From the NCBI GenBank assembly GCA_934098295.1, contig CAKONV010000013.1, positions 1-54,791 on the forward strand: a stretch of DNA of 54,791 nucleotides, in the 5' to 3' direction. Source of the DNA: an uncultured Bacilli bacterium (GTDB lineage: Bacteria > Bacillota_I > Bacilli_A > ML615J-28 > CAG-313). Positions within the stretch are counted from its first letter, which is position 1, and each line of letters starts with the position of its first letter. The position numbers and the translations under genes are program-made. The notes under the pieces were generated by a model, which searched no databases, was not told where the DNA came from, and worked only from the letters and a program-made list of their open reading frames with translations. Positions 33,688 through 44,300 of the stretch are shown here, in pieces.

Positions 33688-35466
33688 TTAAGCAGCTTCT
33701 TCACTAGAATTAGGAGTTTCTACTTGTTCATTAGTTTTATTCTCTTCTTTATTTTCTTTTTCTGCTTCTTTTGCTAACAACTTTTCCTCAGCACGACGAG
33801 CCTTTTCTTCAGCTCTTTCTTTTTCACGAAGAGCTCTTTCGGCTTCGATAGCTCTTTCACGTTTTGCTTTTTCTGCTTCTTTTGCTAAACGTTCTGCTTC
33901 TTCGCTTTCTAGTAAGTTTTCCAAAGAATGAATCATCAATGGCTTCAAATCTTCAAAACTAATAGTTTCATCACCACGATAAATGGCTTTTAATTGATTA
34001 GTTTCAAATTTTGATACAGGTTGCGTATACTTACGATCAAAATTAATTACACTATTGTATTTGTATAATAAATCACGCATTTCATCAGTCTTGGCTAAGA
34101 AGAAAATACGATAATCGTTATTAGTAGCTTGAATATTTAAGAATTGTTTACCATGAGCTGTGAAACGATAAGCCGTTTGTTTATCATTTGGAACAACTTC
34201 TATGTCATCACGATCGGCACCAATTGATTTACCAAATAAAGCAACTTCCGAAAAAGCAGGTTCAATTGGTTTCTTTAATCTTTCGCGTTCTTCAGCTTCT
34301 CTTTGACGACGTTCAGCTTCAGCCTTAGCTAATTCTTGAGCTTCCTTTTCTTTTTGTTCAGCTTCAGCTTTTTCTTTATTGTATGTATCAATCTTAGTTT
34401 GTAATTCTTTAATTAATGAATCATTTTCACTAACAAGTTTTTCTTTAGACTCTTTAACTGTATTACGTTCAGATTGAATTAAATTTAAAGAATCATTTAG
34501 AGAAGTTAAAATTAATTCACCATCATCTTCAGCCTTCTTTTGAAGGGTTTCAAAAATCTTATCCTTAGCAGCAGATATTACCGCAAGAGCATCATCAAGT
34601 TCCTTTTCAAGAACATCAACACGCTTAACAAGTTTATCACATTCTTTTTCTTTCTTAGATAATGCCAATTTCATTTTTTCATTATCGACTCTTTCAATAC
34701 CCAATTGATTAGTACTGAATTCATATAATGTGTTTAAAATATCATTTCTTGCATCAGAATATGCTTTATTTTCTTTATCAAGATTCTTTTTCCATGTAGC
34801 ATATAAATCTTCAACACTATATGGATTAAGAGTTTCATCAGCATCATAAGAAATCTTTAATAGCATGCAGTGAATACCACCAATAATAACTGATAAAATT
34901 AAAGGGATAATTATATACATTACATTAGATTTTTTTACTACTGTTGACATTGCAATTTGTGTACTATTAGCATATGCATCACTAGCAATTAAAATCGATA
35001 CAACCAAATAACCTATAGCTAAAATTCCAAATATTACATCAGTCATAATAGCTTCTTTTTTACGTAATAGTGGAACTTTATTATAGAATAAATGTGATAA
35101 GAATACAACTAAAACTAAAATAGCTGCACAACATATTAATAATAGGTTAGCTTTTAAATTTGAATATAAACTACCAAATCTTGCAACATTTAAAATTGTA
35201 TCAAACAATAAAGCAGCTACATACGAAAATAGCGGTACGTATGAACTAACAACAGTAAATTTATTCGTAGGCGTATAATCACGATATTTTATAATTTCAC
35301 TATAAATTGTAATTCCAGCAACAGCTAAGCCAAAAACAGCATATTTTAATATTATTTCAAACAAACAAATTTTTGAAGCAGTAAATGGAACACAAACAAT
35401 TGCTGATATTACTACGCCAACAATTGATAAAATTAATAATAATTTACGATTTTTATTTTCTAACAT
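33688..35466 (-). CDS. Membrane protein with coiled coil and charged tail, paralog of the upstream gene
   Basis: The 592-residue protein has about six hydrophobic helices (roughly 8-210), a coiled-coil region (about 255-400, rich in Lys, Glu and Ala), a small globular region (about 415-530) containing FLNIQATNNDYRIFFLAK, and a highly charged helical tail of Ala/Glu/Lys/Arg. The upstream gene (35483-37093) has the same layout and shares an NDYRI-F-L core (NDYRITFLT), so the two are paralogs from tandem duplication. The globular part faintly recalls MmcQ/YjbR-like domains, but I cannot confirm it. No enzyme motif is visible. Role unknown; a membrane-tethered scaffold is possible. Confidence 0.75.
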   Translation of the reverse strand: MLENKNRKLLLILSIVGVVISAIVCVPFTASKICLFEIILKYAVFGLAVAGITIYSEIIKYRDYTPTNKFTVVSSYVPLFSYVAALLFDTILNVARFGSLYSNLKANLLLICCAAILVLVVFLSHLFYNKVPLLRKKEAIMTDVIFGILAIGYLVVSILIASDAYANSTQIAMSTVVKKSNVMYIIIPLILSVIIGGIHCMLLKISYDADETLNPYSVEDLYATWKKNLDKENKAYSDARNDILNTLYEFSTNQLGIERVDNEKMKLALSKKEKECDKLVKRVDVLEKELDDALAVISAAKDKIFETLQKKAEDDGELILTSLNDSLNLIQSERNTVKESKEKLVSENDSLIKELQTKIDTYNKEKAEAEQKEKEAQELAKAEAERRQREAEERERLKKPIEPAFSEVALFGKSIGADRDDIEVVPNDKQTAYRFTAHGKQFLNIQATNNDYRIFFLAKTDEMRDLLYKYNSVINFDRKYTQPVSKFETNQLKAIYRGDETISFEDLKPLMIHSLENLLESEEAERLAKEAEKAKRERAIEAERALREKERAEEKARRAEEKLLAKEAEKENKEENKTNEQVETPNSSEEAA

Positions 35467-35482
35467 GTTCGTTTACTCCTTT

Positions 35483-37093
35483 CTACATAGCTTGTTCTTC
35501 AGAATTAGTTTGCTCTTCAGAATTTTGTTGTTTTGCGGCCTTTTCAGCTTCTCTTTGAGCTTTTCTTTCAGCAAGTTTACGAGCTTTAGCTTCTTCTTTG
35601 GCTTTCTTAATCATTTCAATTTCTTCATTAGCACCTTTAATAGATTCTCTAATCAAGCCTTTAACAACACCAGTTTCACTGATTCCTTTGTTAACAAACT
35701 TAAGCCATTTATTACCTTTAGCATTTTTAGGAACATTAATACCTTTAACGCTTGTTAATAATACTGGCCATTTCTTTTCAGTAGTTAAGAAAGTAATACG
35801 ATAATCATTTTTAGTACCTTGAATAATCAAGAATAACAATTTTCCCTTAAAGTAACGAATTTGACCAATACCATCTTTGATTTCGCCTTTTTCTTGCCAA
35901 TCTTCTTCACGAAGAGTTTCAGCAAAAGCAACCATTTGGTCACAAGTAGGTTTCAATACTTTACGTTTTTCTACAACTTCAACAGGTTCTTCTTCTTGAG
36001 GTTGCATTTCTTCCTCAATCTTATCTACTTGTTCTTGAAGAGTTGCTACTTCATTAGAATATTTTTCTCTTAATTCTTCTAGTTCAGCACGCTCACCATC
36101 CAATGAGTTTTTCTCACGTTCAATTTGTGAACGAATTTCTTCAGCTTTAGCAGCAATTTCTTCTGTATTTTTGCTATCAGTTTCACCTAAATAACTATTA
36201 AGTTGTTCAAGTTCTTGTAGTGCTGTACGTTTTTTCTCACTATATTCAACTTCTTTAATTTCTTCTTCTTTAGTCTTTTCAACTGGTGCAATTTCTTCAA
36301 CACCTTTAGAGAAGAATTCTTCATATTCATTCAATAAATCATCTAATACATCATTGTATGCGGCATCATAAGCATCGCCAACCATTTTTTCAGTATCAGA
36401 AGCAGATGGATTAGTAATACAAACTAAAGTTTCTTCAGTATTAATAAGTCTTATTAATTTCCATAAGTAAATTCCTGTGAAAATAATCAAATAAATGTAA
36501 AGACCTAATAAATATGGATCATAATTAGATGCAGTAAATATAAAATCTTCTTCACCTTTATACAAATTACAATATGGTCTAATTATAGAATATGATAATA
36601 CTGCGAATACAACAAGTAAAGCACCTGTGATTACATCAATAATTATATTACCATTTTTCTTATACATCATTGTAATTTTGTCATAACAAAACATAGCACA
36701 AATTAACATAACTAAATAAATAGTAATCATCGCAACTAAAACATTGTGTGTTGAAACAGCAGTTGGATAATATTTAAAAGTCAAAGTGTGTAAGACAAAA
36801 ACAAGCAATGAACTAATTAATACTAAGATTGGTAAATAAGAAAGCACATTAATAGTTTTTGATCTTTCTTCATTAGCATTAATTTGTTTGTATTTCAAAA
36901 TATTAGGATAAACTACTAATCCTAACGTTACAATAGGAAATACAATAAATTTCAAAACATTTTCAATAACAAAAATATTCGCATTTGAATTTATAAATGT
37001 AAGTGTTCTAAATGGAATACATGTTATAATGCCAAGAACGATAGTAACGCAACCAATTATATACATTACCACTTTTTGAGATTTAGTTAGCAT
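35483..37093 (-). CDS. Membrane protein with coiled coil and charged tail, first of two paralogs
   Basis: The 536-residue protein has six hydrophobic helices in the first 215 residues, a Glu-rich coiled coil (about 265-370), a globular region (about 385-480) with LFLIIQGTKNDYRITFLT and KGNKWLKFVNKG, and an Ala/Glu/Lys-rich tail. It is followed after 16 bases by its paralog, and the pair has its own promoter and a leader of about 60 bases. AGAAGGAGA precedes the ATG. No known family is recognised. The tail composition resembles surface or scaffold coiled coils, but no wall-anchor motif is present. Confidence 0.75.
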   Translation of the reverse strand: MLTKSQKVVMYIIGCVTIVLGIITCIPFRTLTFINSNANIFVIENVLKFIVFPIVTLGLVVYPNILKYKQINANEERSKTINVLSYLPILVLISSLLVFVLHTLTFKYYPTAVSTHNVLVAMITIYLVMLICAMFCYDKITMMYKKNGNIIIDVITGALLVVFAVLSYSIIRPYCNLYKGEEDFIFTASNYDPYLLGLYIYLIIFTGIYLWKLIRLINTEETLVCITNPSASDTEKMVGDAYDAAYNDVLDDLLNEYEEFFSKGVEEIAPVEKTKEEEIKEVEYSEKKRTALQELEQLNSYLGETDSKNTEEIAAKAEEIRSQIEREKNSLDGERAELEELREKYSNEVATLQEQVDKIEEEMQPQEEEPVEVVEKRKVLKPTCDQMVAFAETLREEDWQEKGEIKDGIGQIRYFKGKLLFLIIQGTKNDYRITFLTTEKKWPVLLTSVKGINVPKNAKGNKWLKFVNKGISETGVVKGLIRESIKGANEEIEMIKKAKEEAKARKLAERKAQREAEKAAKQQNSEEQTNSEEQAM

Positions 37094-37156
37094 ACATTTT
37101 CTCCTTCTCTCTAGCTTAAACTATATTCTATTATTTTTTAATAATAATACAGTCTT

Positions 37157-37185
37157 ATTATATCATAATAAGATTTTTTTGTAAA
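37157..37185 (-). promoter_or_regulatory. Promoter of the tandem membrane/coiled-coil paralogs
   Basis: On the minus strand TTTACA (37180-37185), a 17-base spacer and TATAAT (37157-37162), with the extended -10 TGATATAAT. Confidence 0.75.
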
Positions 37186-37191
37186 CTAAAA

Positions 37192-38220
37192 TTATCTTTT
37201 TTTGCAAAAAAAGGCCGTTTTTATAACAATTTCGCCGATACGAATTATTGGCACAGCAATTATCATACCAAAAATTCCTAATAATTTACCCATCAAAGTC
37301 ACAGAAAAGATAACTAAAATCGGATTAATTTTTAGTGCCTTTCCTTGAATTTTTGGAACTAAAATACTCTCTTCAATTGTCTGCAAAACTATGATAATTA
37401 TTAGCGTATATATGAATAAATTTGGGTTTGAAGACAAAACAAATAAACAGACAATAAAGCCACCGATATAAGGGCCAATATAAGGTATAATATCCGTAAT
37501 TCCAATTATTAAACCCAATATCAAAGTATAATCTAATCCTAGTAACGTAAATGCTATCGTAGATAATAACGATAATAATGCGATTATTATAAAAAATGAT
37601 TTAAAATATATTAACATATTAACTTTTATTTCTTTTAAAGCATTATAAATAGCGGGCTTATTGCAAAATTTATCTTTAATATAATGTTCAATATCTTCGT
37701 AATAAAATGTAAAATAAACAAATAAAACCGGTGTTATAATTAATGGAATAAAATAGGAAATAATCGATTCAAAAATACTCATAGTTTTATTTAATATTTC
37801 TTCTTGATACTTAGTAATAATACTTAAAATATTATCTACAGATAAGAAAAATTTAGATGGTAAAAAGCTAAATTTATTATTAAACATATCAATTAAAATA
37901 TTTACATATTTAGGTATTTGTTCTATAAATTTTGTCAATTGTTTACCAATCAAAGGAATACAAAAATATAGAAATAATGAAATAATTATTATAAAAATTG
38001 CTATTACTAAAACTTTAGCAATTTTTTTTGGCACAATTTTTTCTAATTTTTGTATTAAAGGCTGAATAACAAAACTTAAAGTAAATGCAATTAAAAAAGG
38101 AATAAAAACCTTAAATAAAATTAAGAATATCTTAGAAAATTTATTGAAAAGTATTGTTGCTAGCAATATAATTAGCATTATAAGCAATACTTCTATTAGT
38201 TTAAATATTTTTGATTTCAT
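37192..38220 (-). CDS. AI-2E family transporter (PerM/YtvI type)
   Basis: The 342-residue permease has about eight hydrophobic helices in the AI-2E pattern: two N-terminal helices, a long hydrophilic segment (about 110-180), then conserved GLIIGITDIIPYIGPYIGG. Some members export the autoinducer AI-2, others transport Na+ or other solutes; the substrate here is unknown. The ATG at 38218-38220 is preferred over an upstream one because GAGGT lies before it. It lies downstream of the giant lipoprotein gene, separated by a terminator. Confidence 0.9.
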   Translation of the reverse strand: MKSKIFKLIEVLLIMLIILLATILFNKFSKIFLILFKVFIPFLIAFTLSFVIQPLIQKLEKIVPKKIAKVLVIAIFIIIISLFLYFCIPLIGKQLTKFIEQIPKYVNILIDMFNNKFSFLPSKFFLSVDNILSIITKYQEEILNKTMSIFESIISYFIPLIITPVLFVYFTFYYEDIEHYIKDKFCNKPAIYNALKEIKVNMLIYFKSFFIIIALLSLLSTIAFTLLGLDYTLILGLIIGITDIIPYIGPYIGGFIVCLFVLSSNPNLFIYTLIIIIVLQTIEESILVPKIQGKALKINPILVIFSVTLMGKLLGIFGMIIAVPIIRIGEIVIKTAFFCKKR

Positions 38221-38285
38221 CACTTTGCATACCTCAATATATTTTATGCATAAACAAGAATATTTAAACCATAACAAAATATTTA

Positions 38286-38325
38286 AAAAAAACGGCTATG
38301 AACTATAAAGTCATAGCCGTTTTAT
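38286..38325 (-). terminator. Terminator of the giant lipoprotein gene
   Basis: AACGGCTATGA (38291-38301) pairs with TCATAGCCGTT (38311-38321). On the minus strand a run of T follows, giving a strong intrinsic terminator. Confidence 0.85.
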
Positions 38326-38361
38326 TTAAATATTTACATTATTATTTAATGATTTATTATT

Positions 38362-41300
38362 TTATCTTGCAAAATAGCCATTATTCCAAACAGTACTTGC
38401 AGAATAAGTACCATCCCATTGTTCCCAAGTAGTAGTACCAGGAATTACATTAGATAAAGTTATTTTACGAGTTTCACCATTAAGTTCTACTGTTAATGTA
38501 TAAGTTACAGTTGTCGTCTTTTCTGGATGAGAAATAACACGACCAGTGTTGTCAACTAATTCTGGATTATTTGATTGAATTGAAATAGTTGCATCCTTGT
38601 AGTTCTTTTGAATTTCATATTGAAGTTCTACCATCTTCATGAATTCAGGCCAATAACCGCCTTCAATTAAGCATTGAGGACAATTTTTACCACTCCAAGT
38701 ATTATGTTGTTTTACACGTGTAGTATCAAGATTATTTCTAATTAAGATATCAGCAACTAATTGAGCTGTTCTTTGCCATGTATCATAAATATCACCGGAA
38801 GTATTAACGCACATTTCAATACCAATAGAATTATTATTTCCACCTTTTGATCCGAATCTTCCGTATTCAGAATACCATAATGGACCACCTACGTAATAAT
38901 ATCCATTTTCAACTTTCCATACAGGACCAAGACGAGTTAATAGATCTTTTGTTGGAACTAAATTATCAACTTTAGGTATAGCAACACTAGTTAAAACACC
39001 ATTAACTGTTAAATAATATGAACCACCTGCTTGAGCAATATCAAATTCAGGAGCTACATTGCCAGTAGCTTTAGCGTCTGTCTTTGTCCAAGTAAAGGCA
39101 ACTTTAGTACCATCACCAGCATGATAAGCAATATATTTTTCTGGAACAACACCATAAATAGCATCATTACCTACTGTGTAGTGAATTGATGTTTCTCCAC
39201 TTGACATACCTTGGGCAATGGATACAACTGTACCAGTTAATGTTGCTGTATCATGAACAGTTACAAACTCTATTTGGTCAGTTGAACGACGATTTTGATG
39301 GTTGTTTGGATTTTTCTCAGTATTTGCATAGTAAGTTTCATCTACAGTAAACTTATCAAATAAGTATCTATTTACGCTTCCATATACAGGAACAAATACT
39401 TTTTTACGACCATCATTGTATAAACTTACATTTCCAGTTTCTACCACTGGGAAGTTTGACATTACAAGTAATGATAATAATTTATCTATTTCTGTATCAT
39501 TAGATAATGTTTTTACATTAACACCAATTGTTAAATTAGCATCGATACCAACAGCCGTAATTAATATATCAACATAACCATCTTTTACAGCTGTAATCAA
39601 ACCAGTTTCCGAAACGGTAGCAATATCAGTATTTAAAGATGTAAATTTGAATGTTACTTTGCTAACATCTTTTCCATAAGCTTTTACAAATAATTGAACA
39701 ACTTCATTTGGTTTTAAGACACCAATGTATCCATCTTCAAATGTTGCATCAATTGTATCTAATGAATAAACTACAATTTCCTTTTCAAATTTGAAGTAGC
39801 CCATATAATCAGTTATTGTTATTGTAGCCTTACCTTCATTAATAGCTGTTAGTTCTCCAGTTGTAGAAACTTGAAGAATATCTGTATTTGATGAAGTATA
39901 ATACAATTGTTGGAAATAAGCATCATCTGGTTGTACTTTTGCCTTAATTTGATATTTTTGACCAGTAAATAACTCATCACAAATATCTTCAACTAAGATA
40001 GAAGTAACTGGATTAACTGCTTTCCATTTTGCATATAGAGTAATACTTTCTTTTATATCATCAATACTGTTGTATTTTTTACCATCTTTATCAAACCATC
40101 CAAGGAATGTGAATCCTAAGTTACCAGGTACAAGTAAAGAATCAACCGTTGAAACTTTTACAGTTACTTCTTCTGCGCCCTTAGGTAAAGTTTCAAAGAA
40201 ACATACGGTAATTGGGTTATCAGCTGATGCTGTTGTAAAGTCACCACTAAATACGACATGGAAGCCTTTTTTAAGGTTTCTTGTAATTGGGTTTATATTA
40301 GCATAATATCCACCATATGAATTTGAAATTGTGATTACATATTCAGCTCCTTCAGCCCATTTAGAACCACCTGTTGCGATAATATCCAATATTTCATATA
40401 AACCTGTATCTTTATTCTTTGCAATATAAATACGATCGGAGAATGTTGCACCAGGATCACTACCAGGATCACCAATAAATATATCTGTAGTATATCTTCC
40501 ACTCCAGAAAGTACCATTGTTATAATTAAAGTTATTTATATCAAAATGAGGTGCATCACCACGATTTTCAAAAATAGATTCATTACTATAACCACCATTA
40601 AATACATATGTTATTTTAAAGAATTCTATTTCTTCCCAGTTAGCATAAACGGTTACATCACCTTTCATATCTTTAGATATTTCTGTAATGTATTCTGTTC
40701 CACCTTCTGTTAAACTCCAGCCAATGAATTTGAAGTCTACTTTTGTAGGAATAGGAAGCACATAACCAACACCTTCTAAATAACGGCTTGCAGCAATTAC
40801 TTCACCGCCATTTAAAACGTAATTAATCTTTGAATAAATTTTTTCCACTTCTCCACCACCTCTAATTTCATCAATTGTTGGAACATCTTCAGGTGAAGCA
40901 TAAGTATTATCATGTGAAGTAACATTTTTAAATTTACTATCACTAGGATTTGGAGTACCATAATAATTGTTATCACCATTTACTTTTACACTAGGATTAG
41001 AGTTCTTAATATAGAATTCTGCATCCGAGCAATTAATTAATAAATTATAATTTACATTTACGGTTGTATTATCTCCTGTTAATGCCTTAGATTCTTCAAA
41101 TCTTATAAACATATAGCCCTTTGTAATAGTGTTAAAACAGAAACTAACATTTACTTTATCTGTTTCGGTATCAACATAAGAATCCATTCTTAAAGCTGGA
41201 TGATAAGCAGCTACACCGATATTATTAAATTTATTATTTTCAATAACATAATTACCTGCTCCATAACTCATCAACCAAATAGTGTATTGTTGATAGCCAT

Positions 41301-44300
41301 CAAATGAGTTATTTGTAATCTTTACTTCACCCTTGACACCGAATAATCCAGCGTTGTTAATTTTAATACCATCATTATATGTAGAATATGCTCCATAGAA
41401 CTCACAATCAGAAATTGTTAAGTTTTCAAGATTATATCCATATAAAATCATTTGTCTACCACTACCAGCATTAGTTCTTGAATAAGTAATTGAAATATTC
41501 TTATATATTACATTATCATTTGGAACGAAGTAATAAGCAGCATTATCTTTACCATTAACAGTTGACTTGTCTACTAAAACATATTTAACACTTAAGTTTT
41601 CAATACTAATTGCGGCAGAACCTACAATTCTTGCTTCACCAGTCAAACAAACACCATTAATTTCTACATCATTGGCTTCAATAATTAAATCACTATTGAT
41701 AATAGCTTCAGCAGCACGTGTTTCTTTTGATGGATTAACAAAAGTGTTTGGTCCAATAATAGTAACTGATTTATTAATTGTCGCACCTTTAAATGTTCCA
41801 GCAACAAGTTCAATTGTATCTCCTTCGGTAGCAGCAGCAAGAGCAGCTTCAATAGTTTCATAGTCTAGGCCTGGACCAACCTTTAACGCTGGTTTAATTT
41901 CTTTCCAATTTGCGTAAAGAGTTATTTCACCAGTTTGAGAAGCTGGAATAATGGTTATATAGTCTTTACTTCCTTTTACTAATGACCATCCCAAGAACTT
42001 GTAGCCATCCTTTACAGGATCTACTAATCTTAGAGCATAACCAGGTTGATATTTTAATGGTGAGCCTTCACCTAAAATACCACCATCAAGCTCATAATTG
42101 ATAGCACACATCTTTGTTTCTTCGTAAGCTTCGTCCAATTCCATTGGTGATTTGAAATCATCCTTAGCAGCTTCAGCAGCTTTAATATTAGGTGTACCTT
42201 GATCTGAATAAGCAATAGCTGTATAATTCTTACCAAAATAGAAATTAGCATCATTTATACAGAAACGCATTCTTGCAGAAGTATTTAGAATCTTATTATA
42301 CATAATCTTAACATGAGGTTTTGATGTTGTATCAGCAGTAGATGCACCTTGAATACTAAATATTGTATCCTTAGTATAACTAAAAGTATTTCCAATATAA
42401 TTGATTTCAATAGAATCATATTTAGCATTGTGAACAGCTATACCACATTGAGCATTAGAGGCACTATCGCTATCAAAATTATTATCATTTATTGAAATCT
42501 TTGTATTTTCAGCAAGACTTGTTTGTCCTACCCAGAATGTCCAATAATCTCCAGCGAAACGATATGATTCATTGTTGTTAATATTGATAACACCAGCAGC
42601 ATTTTTTAACCAAAAGCCAAAAACATTTTGTGATGTTGGACAATTATTAGTTATATAGTTATAATTGATTTCAGCATTTGTTACAAATCCTAATGTATAT
42701 ACGCACGAATAATAATTAAATTTCGATAATAAATTAAACTTATTATATTCAATTACTAAATTACTTGAAGTACCTTGGAAATGAAGTTGACCATAACCGG
42801 CCGAACTTGAGCCAGCTTTATCAGCTGTTCCTTCAATTATGTTATATGAAACATTGATATTTTCATTTTCATCAATAGCGTATAATGCTGTTGTAGCTGC
42901 TAGTTTAAATCCTAAAATAGAAATGTTTTTAACACCTTTTTCTAAAGTAATTTTACCAGTTATAACAGCTTCATCTTTTCTATTACTATTCATACCTGAT
43001 AATTTGTTATTAGGACCAATTAGAGTAATACCATCAAGATTTATTGTTAAATCTTCACTATAAGTACCGGCTTTGACAATAATTCTAGTATTTTTGGTAG
43101 CCACTTTTAAGGCATCGGCAATAGTTTTATATTCTCCATTTGGATCTACAACAATTTCTTCAACTACTACGATATTTTCTTTCCAATTAGCATACAAAGT
43201 AACATCACCAGTTAAATCTGCTGGAATTACAGTAATATAATTTTCATCAAGGGCTGTAAGTGTCCAACCTAGGAATGTATAACCATCTTTTAATGGTGTT
43301 GGAAGTACTAATTCTTTTCCTTCTTCATACTTAGTAGGCACCTCTGTTCCTTCTTCAAAATAACCATCATTTAGTACAAATGTTATATTAGATTCTACTA
43401 TAGGAGCAGTATATTCCCATTTTGCATAAAGAATGATATTACCAGTCATGCCTTTAGTAATTTTGTTAATTTCAATTGTACATTCTCTGTCTAAGAACCA
43501 ACCTAAGAATTTAACACTTCCTGATGCAAGTGGTAAATCAAATTCATCTTCTACAGTGTATGAATTTGGATTAGTTGGTAATACAGCTGTAACATCTGTA
43601 TTTTCTTTAACTATATACTTACTTGGTAAATTATTGAAAGCAACAATACTAGTTCCCTTAGCCCATTGATGGAATCTAAACATTATTTGAATCTTACCAG
43701 CTGATGTTGGTGTATAAGTATCATCATATGCAGGATATGCTGATTTAATACAGTTATAAAACCATGCATCTAAAGCTTGATACTTAACACGATATTTTTC
43801 ACTATTTAAGAAATATGCTTCTGAATGTTCAATTACGCAACTTCCATCAGCATTTCTACTAACCGGTTTATAAATAAAATTAGATACAGTTTTTTCAAAA
43901 TCATAGATGTCAATTGCAATTAATTCATTAACATTACTAAAGTTAACAGTAACGCCATTTTTAGTAATTGTTACTTTTCCATTATCTACCTTTACAAATT
44001 CGTTAAGATAACTAGCGTTTTCAATAAACCAATTGTATAAATCGCCATAGAATTCGCCAACAAATGCTTCTTTTGATTCCCAACTTGATTTAATAATTGT
44101 TGCTAGATTTTTTTCATAAGTAATAGAATAATGACAAATTTCATATTGGGCAGTAACTTCAAAATCTTCTTTTACATTGACAATACTTTTATCCCAACCA
44201 ATGAAATTATAACCTAAACGTGTTGGATTAGTAGGAGCTGCAGCAGTTCTTCCATCTTTTACTTTTGCAACTTTTAGAACTTTTCCATCATAATCTTTAA

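Noticed and set aside
38362..38500. LPXTG cell-wall anchor at the C terminus of the giant protein
   Set aside because: The C terminus ends TVWNNGYFAR with no LPXTG, hydrophobic helix or basic tail; the N-terminal lipobox is the likely anchor.
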